This document shows positions 1-8,688 of a DNA stretch of 64,000 nucleotides, in pieces. Position 1 is the first letter of the stretch. Each line of letters starts with the position of its first letter. This stretch comes from Porphyridium purpureum. Lineage: Eukaryota > Rhodophyta > Bangiophyceae > Porphyridiales > Porphyridiaceae. Below the pieces are notes generated by a model. It was not told where the DNA came from. It saw only the letters and a program-made list of their open reading frames with translations, and made no database searches. A program made the position numbers and the translations under genes. The DNA lies in assembly GCA_008690995.1 (NCBI GenBank), contig VRMN01000003.1:1984001-2048000 (forward strand), given 5' to 3'.

Positions 1-1586
1 ACCTGCTCTGGAAGCACAGTCTGGCCAGTCGACTTGACTGTCACGGGCCGTCCCGAGCGTAGCACGGCAAACTGTCGACCCTTCACACCAAGAGCACGCG
101 CCTTTTCCACGTCGATGTCACACACGTCTGCAAAGTCCGCGCCACGGGTGACAGAGTCAGCAGTGGGTCCTTCTGAGACTGATGCCACAGCACCTGACCG
201 GGCCATCGCGTCCGCAAACAACGCACTTCCACCCGCTTGCTTGGCTTGTGCATCCCGCGCTTCTCTGCCAAAACTTTCTCGTTCGCGAATCTCGTGGACG
301 CGGTCGTTTTCCGCAAACACGTACCCGTAGCACATGACGCGGTGCGTGAGTGGCGTGGCTGTAACTTTCACTCCGGAGCGCTCATCGTCAACAAGGTGCC
401 ACAAGCCGTCTTCAGATGCATGAATATCATCACCACGAACTTCTTCTGGATGTGGTGGAGGCACACCGTCGTCGCTCGGATGCCAATCGTCGGGCGAAAC
501 GCCGTCTGGCAAGAGATCTGCACTACCGGGCCGCCATCGCGTGGCTTCTGTTAAATGCGGAAAGTCAGAGTCCCTAGGCACGAGTTCGTGCACGCAGAAG
601 CGAATGCCAACCACGGCTTGAAAGAAAAGTGAGGTGCGTAGAAGCCCGCGCGTGCCGTACGGCCCAAAAATATGAATAATCGGATCTTCTCGCTCCTCGT
701 CTGGGTGCAGCAGAGCTTGTCGCCGCCGCTTCTGAGTGTAGAAACCGGCCTCAACCAACACGCCTGGCAGCCCATACACATGGTCGCCGTGCAGGTGGGT
801 GATAAAGATGTACCGCAACCAGTGGAAACCCTCTGCCCGAAACCATCTCAAGTCCAGCAACCGACGATACGTGTTCTCTCCTGCATCGACAAGAAACACG
901 GTTGGGATTTGGCTCGGGTCCAGAGGCTTGCAACCGATCGCCGCCGCACTAACGTTTCTTGCCTTCGTTGGGACAGCGGAGCTCGTGCCGAGAATAGATA
1001 GGCGCCACGCATTGTTCGCTTCTGGAAGTGGCAGAGGCCTGAATCCATCCCCCTCCCAGGAACGCTGCATCGAGTCGATTTTCTCCCAGTCTGGCTTGAC
1101 GCCCGTCGGCACATACTCGCCCGTATCAAGGTCGAACCGAGCCGTCAGCTTGTCCGGCTGCAGCAATTCTTGCATCTGCTCGGGTAATTCTGCAAACTGC
1201 TCATCCGTGAGCCCAAACTTTGGATCACTAAAAAGCTCACGCCCAATGTCACGCGCCTTGTCCTTGATGTCCTCCCATTTGATGCCCGCAAGATCCGGCA
1301 CGTCTGGGCCGCAGAACTGCACCTCTTCTTCCCACAGCGCGCGATAAAAGTCCTCATCTTCATGGTTAAATCCAAGAACAAGCGGCGATGGCTTGCCCGG
1401 GCGCGCGCGGGCCTTTTCTTCCAGCAGCTGCTGCAGTTTAGACTCTGGTTTTGGCTGCAGATTCAGAATCTCGTTCCGTCGTTTCTCTCTCTTCAGCTGC
1501 TTCTTTGTCATCGACATGTCCTTGACCCTCCGTCCACGTCGCGTACTTTTCTCAGCGCGACTCTTACCGTTGGAATTGCCAGTCAT
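1..1586 (-). CDS. tRNase Z (ribonuclease Z), partial, C-terminus beyond the left edge
   Basis: Metallo-beta-lactamase endonuclease that removes the 3' trailer from precursor tRNAs. Reading the minus strand, one frame stays open for about 528 codons to base 1. It contains the family opening motif LGTSSAVPTKARNVS (from about residue 199), then FLVDAGENT, then the zinc-binding FITHLHGDHVYGLPG (first His about residue 264), then IFGPYGTRG, and later TPLTHRVMCYGYVFAE. All are hallmarks of tRNase Z. The final histidine motifs lie outside the window. I start at the ATG at 1584-1586; the frame is also open upstream to an ATG at 1770-1772, which would add 62 residues and might be an organelle-targeting extension. 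The roughly 190 residues before the catalytic core are Lys/Arg/Glu-rich and may be a presequence plus linker. Family assignment is firm; start and organelle are not. Confidence 0.92.
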   Translation of the reverse strand, partial: MTGNSNGKSRAEKSTRRGRRVKDMSMTKKQLKREKRRNEILNLQPKPESKLQQLLEEKARARPGKPSPLVLGFNHEDEDFYRALWEEEVQFCGPDVPDLAGIKWEDIKDKARDIGRELFSDPKFGLTDEQFAELPEQMQELLQPDKLTARFDLDTGEYVPTGVKPDWEKIDSMQRSWEGDGFRPLPLPEANNAWRLSILGTSSAVPTKARNVSAAAIGCKPLDPSQIPTVFLVDAGENTYRRLLDLRWFRAEGFHWLRYIFITHLHGDHVYGLPGVLVEAGFYTQKRRRQALLHPDEEREDPIIHIFGPYGTRGLLRTSLFFQAVVGIRFCVHELVPRDSDFPHLTEATRWRPGSADLLPDGVSPDDWHPSDDGVPPPHPEEVRGDDIHASEDGLWHLVDDERSGVKVTATPLTHRVMCYGYVFAENDRVHEIRERESFGREARDAQAKQAGGSALFADAMARSGAVASVSEGPTADSVTRGADFADVCDIDVEKARALGVKGRQFAVLRSGRPVTVKSTGQTVLPEQ

Positions 1587-1876
1587 CTCTGCACAACACA
1601 CGCATATCGACGACTTGTTCTCCTTGGTCCTTGCACCCGCCGAGCTTTGACCGCGCGCGACTGCGGAGAAAGATCGGGCACATGCGCTCCACGCATCTTT
1701 ACACGGATAAATTCCAGCCCAGCCCAAGCCAATTAGCAGACGCCGCTCTTGCCGCGCGCGTGCAAACTCCATCTTCCCGCCTTGTGCGCAGTCACCCAAA
1801 CGCTTTGCGTCTGCTCGGTGCGTCCCAACATCCCGCACATGCGTCCGGCCCAAGCCAACCCCAACCTTCCTCAGCA

Positions 1877-1893
1877 ACTGTACAAAACTGTAC
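1877..1893 (-). promoter_or_regulatory. Paired GTACAGT elements upstream of tRNase Z
   Basis: Two copies of ACTGTAC (GTACAGT on the gene's strand) at 1877-1883 and 1887-1893, spaced by one helical turn and lying about 105 to 290 bases before the two candidate tRNase Z starts. The same 7-mer recurs upstream of other genes in the window. A promoter role is inference. Confidence 0.35.
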
Positions 1894-2431
1894 ATCAGTC
1901 GTAACTGAACCCCACAGACAGCCCAAGTGTACCTAAAGGGTTATTTCTAGGGTCGGCGGGAGAAGCCCTTGAGAATCTGCAAGATGTATGAACGCGAGAA
2001 TGGCGAGATGTGCGTAGCGGGCCAGCGTCAACGTCGTTTGGAGCTGCGCCGCTTGGCAGCCATGCGTTCTCAATGTGCAACGATGCCGCGGCGTATGCCA
2101 TGTTGAGCGGCCTCGGCAGGTCTGACAAGACTGGCGAATTGACCATCACGACATCCTTCCTTTGTGTCGACGACATACTGCATGCCGCATTGCCACACGC
2201 GGCAGCGCTAGCCGCAGTAAAAGTGCTGTGCAGTGTAGATTCAAACTTTTTCTAAAAAAAGCAGCGCGTCGACTTTTTTGCAGGCGCAGTAACATAAGCG
2301 CTGCTGCGTCAATTGAATGTGTGCGTGCTGTCGCAGTTGCACGACCTGTTCATTAAACTGTCCCCAGCCTTCCTTTGTTCCAGGCGTTCTCGTTCACCGG
2401 TACACTCGCCAGCGAAACGACATGTGCATCC

Positions 2432-2448
2432 CGCGCGCGCGCGCGCGC
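2432..2448. repeat. (CG)n dinucleotide run
   Basis: A perfect alternating CG run of 17 bases, a possible Z-DNA-forming sequence. A shorter CG run lies at about 62511-62522 before the polymerase alpha B gene. Confidence 0.8.
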
Positions 2449-2759
2449 AAGGAGGCTACACCATCTGGCGCAACTCGTGTATCGCGACACCACGCAAAGC
2501 CGATGCCATCTGTCTCACAGGACGACGCGCTTTGCCAGTAGTCGCCCATCGAGCATAGTCAAACGTGGTGGTTCAATGACACTCTTTGGGTTCGGTGTAC
2601 TTTGTAAGAGCCAGCAGCGCATGCTCGGGAACCCCACCAGGGGTGCGTGTGTGTATGTATATGTGGGAGGTTATTTTGATAGTGAACAGGTGCTGTCTTG
2701 ATAGGAAGGTTGATGTTTCCCTCCGATGGTGGTGGTGCGGCGGTGGTAAATCATCAAGT

Positions 2760-2960
2760 GGAAAATGAGAATGCGAATGAGAAGGGCTAAAGAGAAGAAA
2801 GTGAAAGGAGAGACTAAGAGAGAAAGGGAAGGAAGGGGGAGAGGGTAAGAGGGAAAGACGGGCGGAGCTAGTCGGCGTGAAGGGGAGGAGGTGGGGGGGG
2901 AAGGAGGGGGAACGATACGTGGGGGGGAATAGAGTGGGCGGGGATAGTGTGATGGTTTGT
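2760..2960 (+). repeat. G/A-rich (polypurine) tract upstream of eIF5
   Basis: The plus strand is strongly purine-biased (runs such as GGGAGAGGG and GGGGGG) for about 200 bases, a few hundred bases before the eIF5 start. It resembles the tract at 49310-49480 before clathrin heavy chain. Confidence 0.7.
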
Positions 2961-3416
2961 GTGAAGCGGAGGGGCTGTGTTGTGGCATGTGCGGGAACGG
3001 CGGGTGCGTTTGGAGGAGGGCAAGGCACAATAAACGCGGGCGGCTATCATGTTAAGTGAGTGACGGTGGCGTGGAGTAGGATCAGTTTGAAGTAAGGGGC
3101 GTAAGTGTCGCGGAGAGGGTTGGAGGGATAGGGAGAGAGTGCGGCGTTGTGATAGAGGCGACAGGGAAGGCGAGTGGACGGGTGTCTGCGTTTTCCGTTC
3201 TCAGTCTGCTGCTGTGGGCTCGCACGAGCGGCGCTGGCGCTACGCGAGTTGCATCCTTTTGGAATCGGTTTGTGCTCTACTCGCGACGAATTTGCGAGCA
3301 ACAATCGGTGTCTGTGCAATAGGCCGGTTCGGTTTAGTCTGACCAGTGGAGCTTCCACTCGGTGTGCGTGGAGAAAACACAAGTGCCAGACGTTGTACTA
3401 GCCAGCCAACGCAACC

Positions 3417-4868
3417 ATGAATACGGAAATGTCGGGCGCGCGTATCAACATCGGTGGTCAGGAGGATGACAAGTTCTTCCGGTACAGGATGCCTCCCATC
3501 CAGCCCAAGGTCGAAGGCCGCGGGAACGGTATCAAAACGCGAATTGTCAACTGTTCGACGATCGCCAAGTGCCTCAAGCGGCGCCCGGGTTATTTGTGCA
3601 AGTTTTTCGGCTGTGAACTGGGCGCCCAGACGACGATCAATGAGCCGGAGGATAAGTACATTGTGAATGGCGCGTTTGAGCAGAAAGTGCTGGCTGAGCT
3701 GGTGACCAAGTTCATCGAGTTGTTCGTGCTGTGCTCACAATGCAAGCAGCCAGAGACAGATCTCGTGGTGTCCAAGAAGGGCCTTATCACGCAGGAGTGC
3801 AAGGCGTGCGGGATGTCCTCGATGTGTGACATGACGCACAAGCTTTGCAACTACATCCTGAACAACCCGCCAGATGATAATATGACGAACCCGAAGAAGG
3901 CTAAACGGGGGATGGACAAGAAGGAGCGTCGCCAGAAGAAGGCGGAGCGCGCCACGGGTCTTAACGAAGAGGAAGAGGAGGCTGACACTAAACAGGAAAA
4001 GAAAAGTAAGAAAAAACGTGAGGGTGAGACAGAAGAGGAGGCAGCGGAACGTCGGGCGAGGCGCCGCGAGCGCAAGAAGAAGAAAGAGGCAGGTGAGGCG
4101 GAAAAATCTGAGGACTCGGACGATGTTGAGTGGTCGATGGACACCAGTGAAGCGGCCGTGGCTGCACGTCTCAAGGAGGCCGAGACAGCGGCTGCGCTCC
4201 TTCAAGGTACCAAGGTGTCAGGGTCATCAGCGAAAGCAGATCAGGTGTCGGAAGGAATGGAGCAGCTCTCACTGAATGGAAAGGCTCAGAACGGCGGCTC
4301 TCACAGCGACGATGATGACGTCGACGAAGATGCCGATGTTCAGCGTTTCAAGGAGGCCATCAGTGAAGCTGTAGAGAACGGAAAGGCGCTGAAGGGCAAG
4401 GCCCTTGCCGAAACTGCGCTGGGTATTTCGCGCAGCTCTCTGGATGAAGACGCTGAGCAGGGCGTCGTGGTAGCACATGCAGCGGGATTGATCATGGACA
4501 CCTTCTTGAACACGAGTACGGCTCTAGAGCCCGTCAAATTGGTCAAGAGAATTGTGCCTGCGCTGAAGGGATTGAGCACGATCGACGAACCGCTGGCTCA
4601 GATCGAGATTTGCAATCGCATGGATCGACTGTGTGAAAGTATTGAGGACATGCACGAGAACGAGGAGGACGAGTTTGAAATTCCTGAGGAGAAGGTTGTT
4701 GCACAGCTGCTGAAGGCCTTCTTCGACAACGAAGTGGTGGGCTCGTCAGCGATGTCGGAGTGGTACGAGCGCGAGAGCTATAGCTCCGCGTCGTCTCGTG
4801 CCCGAGAAGTAGCCAAGCCCGTCATCGAGTACATGCTCGCAGAAGAGGAAGGGGAGGATGACGACTAG
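3417..4868 (+). CDS. Translation initiation factor eIF5
   Basis: eIF5 is the GTPase-activating protein for eIF2 in the 43S/48S preinitiation complex and also bridges eIF3 and eIF1. The 483-residue frame starts at ATG 3417. The N-terminal eIF2-beta/eIF5 domain reads through DKFFRYRMPPIQPKVEGRG and IVNCSTIAKCLKRRPGY. Its zinc ribbon is intact: Cys106, Cys109, Cys128 and Cys131 (CX2C-X18-CX2C). A highly charged Lys/Glu linker covers about residues 160-230. The C-terminal part (from about 330) is the W2/MIF4G-like domain and ends in the acidic tail typical of eIF5, which binds eIF2-beta and eIF1. Length and order fit the family (about 400-480 residues). No intron is apparent. Confidence 0.96.
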   Translation: MNTEMSGARINIGGQEDDKFFRYRMPPIQPKVEGRGNGIKTRIVNCSTIAKCLKRRPGYLCKFFGCELGAQTTINEPEDKYIVNGAFEQKVLAELVTKFIELFVLCSQCKQPETDLVVSKKGLITQECKACGMSSMCDMTHKLCNYILNNPPDDNMTNPKKAKRGMDKKERRQKKAERATGLNEEEEEADTKQEKKSKKKREGETEEEAAERRARRRERKKKKEAGEAEKSEDSDDVEWSMDTSEAAVAARLKEAETAAALLQGTKVSGSSAKADQVSEGMEQLSLNGKAQNGGSHSDDDDVDEDADVQRFKEAISEAVENGKALKGKALAETALGISRSSLDEDAEQGVVVAHAAGLIMDTFLNTSTALEPVKLVKRIVPALKGLSTIDEPLAQIEICNRMDRLCESIEDMHENEEDEFEIPEEKVVAQLLKAFFDNEVVGSSAMSEWYERESYSSASSRAREVAKPVIEYMLAEEEGEDDD

Positions 4869-5241
4869 GATAAGCTTGTCTTCAGTGCGTTTTCGTGAAT
4901 CTCCGTGTGTGTCTAGTACGCGCTCACAACTACAAGGTGTATTACATTCGCGCTGTTGCTGGTGCCGCTTGCTTTCAAGTTTTTCTTCTTCTTTATGTGC
5001 TTTGTTCGGCCGTTGATCTGAGCCTTGTGCAAGTTGACAGACTTGCATTCTTTTCTGTGAAAGTAAATGGAACTATTGGTTAGATCTACCGTCATCCTGC
5101 CGATACATGTCGAATACCAAGGGTGCGTGCGACGTAGCAGCATTCGCAAAGTGGCTGGGCTCTGCTCCACGCAAAGTACGACAGAACGCTGAATGCATAA
5201 AATTGTGTTTTACTGCGGTTGCGCAACAAGGTACGACACGC
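4869..5241. other. Convergent 3' intergenic region (eIF5 / uL23)
   Basis: Both flanking genes end here, so the 373 bases should hold their 3' UTRs and polyadenylation sites. No gene or strong motif is visible. Confidence 0.6.
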
Positions 5242-5679
5242 CTAAATCAACCCCATTCGCGACGCCGAGTCGAGCGCATCGTAATCCTGCGTGAGGCGCA
5301 CGTACGCCTTCTTCAGGCCGTCTGGTCGGATGAGCGTGTTAACCTTTGCCGCTTGAATGCCGTACATCTTCTTCACCGCCTCCTTGATCTTTGGTTTGCT
5401 TGCGCGCAGGTCCACAATGAACACGAGCGTGTTGTTGTCTTCAATCTTCTTCATGGCCGACTCGGTCGTGAGCGGGTACTTGATCACACCAAAGCTGTCG
5501 AGCCTGACCTTGCTGGGCCTGCTCTTACGCACGTACTTTGGTGTCCTCGGCAGCGCCAGCGTTCTTGGCCGATGAAACTTGACCGACGTTCGGATCTTCT
5601 TCCCCGCGCGCATCTTGAGCACGCCGCTGCTCAGCTTCTTGGAGGCGCTCTTCGCCTTCTTTACTTCGTCTGCCGCCAT
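5242..5679 (-). CDS. 60S ribosomal protein uL23 (L23A/L25)
   Basis: Structural protein of the large cytosolic ribosomal subunit, at the polypeptide exit tunnel, where it contacts signal recognition particle and nascent-chain factors. From the ATG at 5677-5679 the protein has 145 residues. It has a basic N-terminal tail, then the core [20 protein letters not shown] and [19 protein letters not shown], then [18 protein letters not shown], and a terminal [11 protein letters not shown]. All match uL23. The frame stays open about 69 codons further upstream, but that part does not look like the family and is better read as leader. Confidence 0.96.
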   Translation of the reverse strand: MAADEVKKAKSASKKLSSGVLKMRAGKKIRTSVKFHRPRTLALPRTPKYVRKSRPSKVRLDSFGVIKYPLTTESAMKKIEDNNTLVFIVDLRASKPKIKEAVKKMYGIQAAKVNTLIRPDGLKKAYVRLTQDYDALDSASRMGLI

Positions 5680-6089
5680 CTTGCCGACTTTTCTTGTTCC
5701 AAAATACCGTCCCACACGTCGTCCAACCGCTTCCCTGTCCCTCCCCAACACAAAAACTTTCTGTTTCTCCCACCCCGCCACTACTCTGGCCACGTTTGTT
5801 CCCAGCCGTCGGGGCTTCAAGTCTCTCCAAGTGTTATCGCTAGTACTCGGCCCCGTTCCATATGTAAATAACCCCACCGTTCTCATTTTTGTGTGTCGCC
5901 GCCGTCGGGAATTCTAGGGTTTCGTCTTCCTATTTTTGAGGCCGCTTGGCTTTGAACCAAGCGGGCAAAGCGCGAATCAGAAAAGTGGCAACCCTGGATA
6001 TAACCAGACCGCTCGGTTATGTTTAGGGTTTGATGTGTACTGTGGATCGGCCAAGTTGTCAGCAGGTCAAGGAGGGAGGGAAGACGGGT
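5680..6089. other. uL23 promoter region and 3' side of the unknown membrane protein gene
   Basis: About 410 bases without a gene. The uL23-proximal half is pyrimidine-rich on the plus strand, that is purine-rich on the uL23 sense strand. It also holds one hairpin (listed separately). Confidence 0.5.
5942..5964. repeat. Short inverted repeat (8-bp stem, 7-base loop)
   Basis: CCGCTTGG (5942-5949) pairs with CCAAGCGG (5957-5964). It lies between the uL23 promoter and the 3' end of the next minus-strand gene. It does not extend into a tRNA fold. It could be a processing hairpin or chance. Confidence 0.4.
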
Positions 6090-7196
6090 TCACGGGTTGG
6101 CGGTGGTGGTGGCAGTGGTGTGCTGGTCGTTGGGTTCACGTGCTTTGATGCTCGAGCGCCATGTTTCTGGGTCCAGCGCAGAACGCGCTTGGCCGAGAAT
6201 GCCTCGTCCGGCGCGCACGAGCTTCTTGATTTGCACTTGGAGCTCGGGCGGCGTCGCCTCCTCCACCTCGTTCGTGAGGCGGTCCATGGTGCTCAGCGCC
6301 CGACTCGCGTCGCCGCGGATCACCTCCGTCTCCTTTTCAATCACTTTGAGCGCGTACGATCCGGCAGACGTGCGGAATTCTTTCGGCAGTGCCCCGGACC
6401 GTTTCAACATTTCCCGCACCGCCAGCGACTGGACCCATTTGGACACAGCGGGCAGGGACGTAAAGTCGTCGCGTCGGTAGTTGATGTCAGTGAGAACAAT
6501 GTCCGGGTGCAGGACAGGGTCCTCCAGGCATGTTGTGCGTAGCGCTAGCGTCATCCCGCCCTCGAGCTTGACACTGTTCAGCTGCCACGTCGCACCTTTT
6601 TGGCGCTCACCCCCGGCTTCAGCATCGGAACGTGATTTCTTGCTCGCATGCTTCCGAGATGCGCCGCCCGTCGTGGCCAGCGCAGGGCGCGCACGACCGC
6701 GATTCGCAATGTCGAACCAGTTTGAACTAGTCAGCGAGTAGTTCCGGAATTCTACAGTTGCCTTGGGCTGCCCAATCACCACGTCCAACTGTAGCTGCAC
6801 CCCCTTAGCACTCTTTTTGTCCAGCGGCTTGCTCCGCATTATCAACACGCTGAGCAGCGCAACAGCCAACGCATTCTGGCTCGCACCTGCATTATCTTTC
6901 ATGCAAAAGTCGTGGAAAGAAACTTGCCACGCTTGCTCGGGTTTCGCCTCGGTCCGAGTGGAGGGAGCTGCGGTGCTCGTGCCGCCGCGGCGCTCATCTA
7001 CGCTCGTGTCGCTTCCCTCCGTCACGGTCACAGGGACGCGCCGCACGCCAATCGAGCGCACACGGACAGGTGTGCGGGTGACGTGGCTCAGCGCTATCGA
7101 GACAAGCGGTGCGCGAAATACCCACAGCGTGACAACGCCTCCGAGCGCCACCGGTAGCGCGAAGCGCGCAAAGGTACCCGCCAACGCTGCTACCAT
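6090..7196 (-). CDS. Unknown protein with N-terminal membrane anchor
   Basis: I do not recognise a family. From the ATG at 7194-7196 the product has 368 residues. The first 45 or so form hydrophobic stretches (MVAALAGTFARFALPVALG, then VVTLWVFRAPLVSIAL), so it is probably membrane-anchored. The rest is soluble-looking: a Ser/Thr-rich linker, a region with beta-strand-like alternation (VQLQLDVVIGQPKATVEFR), a basic low-complexity insert around residues 185-205, then a helical C-terminus. The beta-rich middle could be a lipid-transfer or AsmA-like fold, but that is speculation. The frame continues upstream of this ATG only to a non-ATG codon. Its start overlaps the start proposed for the divergent BASS gene. 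Confidence 0.7.
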   Translation of the reverse strand: MVAALAGTFARFALPVALGGVVTLWVFRAPLVSIALSHVTRTPVRVRSIGVRRVPVTVTEGSDTSVDERRGGTSTAAPSTRTEAKPEQAWQVSFHDFCMKDNAGASQNALAVALLSVLIMRSKPLDKKSAKGVQLQLDVVIGQPKATVEFRNYSLTSSNWFDIANRGRARPALATTGGASRKHASKKSRSDAEAGGERQKGATWQLNSVKLEGGMTLALRTTCLEDPVLHPDIVLTDINYRRDDFTSLPAVSKWVQSLAVREMLKRSGALPKEFRTSAGSYALKVIEKETEVIRGDASRALSTMDRLTNEVEEATPPELQVQIKKLVRAGRGILGQARSALDPETWRSSIKAREPNDQHTTATTTANP

Positions 7197-8508
7197 GGCA
7201 ATGGTCAAGATACAGACGAGTCTCTCGTTCACGTTCGAATGTCGGATTGGCCAAGCCGACACCAAAGCCCAACAACTTCGCCCGGTGGTGTGCCAGGAAG
7301 CACCAAGGACTCAAAAAGACCGGACTGGGCATAGAGCAGTCGCGCTCATCAGAACGCGCGGTTGCTCGATACGCAAGGTGTCGCATGATCAAGCGCACGC
7401 GGTGCTTCGATGCGCTGCGACTGGTGACCACGAGCGCACGGAACACCCAGACCCGAGTCATCTGCAACGCAATGCTTCTCGAGATTTGGCGTCGTCACCA
7501 AGTTGGGCGCAGCGTGTAGCTAGTTGGATTACCTACGGCTTTCCTTTGATTTCACTGGCGTGCTCAGTAGCTGCGCTCCAGTTTCCATCCGTGTTCCTGG
7601 GCCTCATTGCTCCCAAGGCGATTACGGTGAGTCTCTGCGTGCTCATGCTTTCGACTGGGCTGACATTATCGCCTCGGCAGCTGCTGGACGCATTCAAGCG
7701 CCCGCTGCCCCTCGCGCTGGCGTTTATTGGCTGCTACGGATTAATGCCGCTGCTAGCTATGGCTCTGTCCAACACGCTTCTAGGTGGAGCAGCCGGGGAA
7801 ATGCGCGCTGGTTTGCTCCTGCTGGGTATTATCTCGGGCGGACAGGCGTCCAATTTGTGCACCTACATTGCACGGGGTGATACAGCGCTGAGCGTGGCCA
7901 TGACATCGCTCACCACACTGACGTCTGTCGTCATGCTTCCGCTGCTCTCGAAGGCCCTCATGGGCACTGTCGTCGCCGTCTCCGCCGCAGGAATCGCGCA
8001 GTCTTGCTTGCAGATTGTACTGGCACCCATATTCATCGGCACGCTGCTCAATCAGCTATTCTCCGCAACCGTTCAGCGCGTTGAACCAGCGCTCCCTGTC
8101 GTGGGCATCGTCGCCACCTCGATCATCGTACTGCGAGCCGTTGCATCGTCGCAGTCCCTGATCGCTTCCAGCATGAGCTCGGTTTTGCTGCCCGTCCTGC
8201 TTCTCCATTTCTGCGGTGGTCTGGCTGGGTATGGAGTTGCAAAACTCTTCAAGCAAAACGAGGCAACGAGCCGCACACTTGCCATTGAGACGGCTTTCAA
8301 GAGCCCGGCACTCAGCTTTGTTCTCGCCAAGGCGCATTTTTCGGAAGTGGTCGCTGTTGCCTCGGCTGTATCCATTTTTGTCCTTGCGCCCTTGGTCGCC
8401 TCTTTTGCGAGCGTTTTGCGTTACATGTCTGTGGCGGAACGAGCTAAAGGCGCAGCACAAAAAGATCCAGAGTTTCCGACTTACGACGTAGGAGATTATT
8501 CAATTTAG
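7195..8508 (+). CDS. BASS family carrier (bile acid:sodium symporter type), probably plastidic
   Basis: Members of this family move organic anions with sodium; plastid relatives carry pyruvate or other 2-oxo acids in plants. The hydrophobic core begins at WITYGFPLISLACSVAAL and runs for nine to ten membrane segments to about 50 residues before the end. Recognisable family pieces are VLMLSTGLTLSPRQL, GGQASNLCTYIARGD and IETAFKSPALSFVLAK. The proposed 437-residue protein begins at ATG 7195 and has about 100 hydrophilic, basic residues before the first membrane segment, suitable for a plastid transit peptide. No in-frame ATG lies between 7201 and the membrane core. The start is doubtful because it shares CATG with the opposite gene, so an unseen 5' exon is possible. 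Substrate cannot be told from sequence. Confidence 0.85.
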   Translation: MAMVKIQTSLSFTFECRIGQADTKAQQLRPVVCQEAPRTQKDRTGHRAVALIRTRGCSIRKVSHDQAHAVLRCAATGDHERTEHPDPSHLQRNASRDLASSPSWAQRVASWITYGFPLISLACSVAALQFPSVFLGLIAPKAITVSLCVLMLSTGLTLSPRQLLDAFKRPLPLALAFIGCYGLMPLLAMALSNTLLGGAAGEMRAGLLLLGIISGGQASNLCTYIARGDTALSVAMTSLTTLTSVVMLPLLSKALMGTVVAVSAAGIAQSCLQIVLAPIFIGTLLNQLFSATVQRVEPALPVVGIVATSIIVLRAVASSQSLIASSMSSVLLPVLLLHFCGGLAGYGVAKLFKQNEATSRTLAIETAFKSPALSFVLAKAHFSEVVAVASAVSIFVLAPLVASFASVLRYMSVAERAKGAAQKDPEFPTYDVGDYSI

Positions 8509-8688
8509 AAATCCGAAAGGCAAAGAGAAACTAAGGTAGGAACGAGCTCCGCCCTCATGCAGCTCATTTGAGCATCGACCCGCTTATCTTAATGGCTTCG
8601 ACACCTCACGCGTTGCTCATGCTGGGGATTACCATGAAGGGCTTCCAGCGCTCTTGTCTATTCAGTCTGTCATATTCATTTGCTCTCT

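Larger units (their letters stand above)
1773..3416. other. Intergenic region between tRNase Z and eIF5
   Basis: No convincing gene is visible. It contains two GTACAGT elements near the tRNase Z end, a short (CG)n run, and a long G/A-rich stretch in the eIF5-proximal half. The long minus-strand frames over 2573-3028 are Pro/Ser/His-rich translations of this low-complexity DNA and are not taken as genes. Confidence 0.6.

Noticed and set aside
2573-3028. Long minus-strand Pro/Ser/His-rich frames
   Set aside because: They translate the G/A-rich tract before eIF5, have no domain and no stop-free advantage beyond composition.
5680-5886. Upstream extension of the uL23 frame
   Set aside because: The residues before the chosen Met do not resemble uL23; a 145-residue protein is the normal size.
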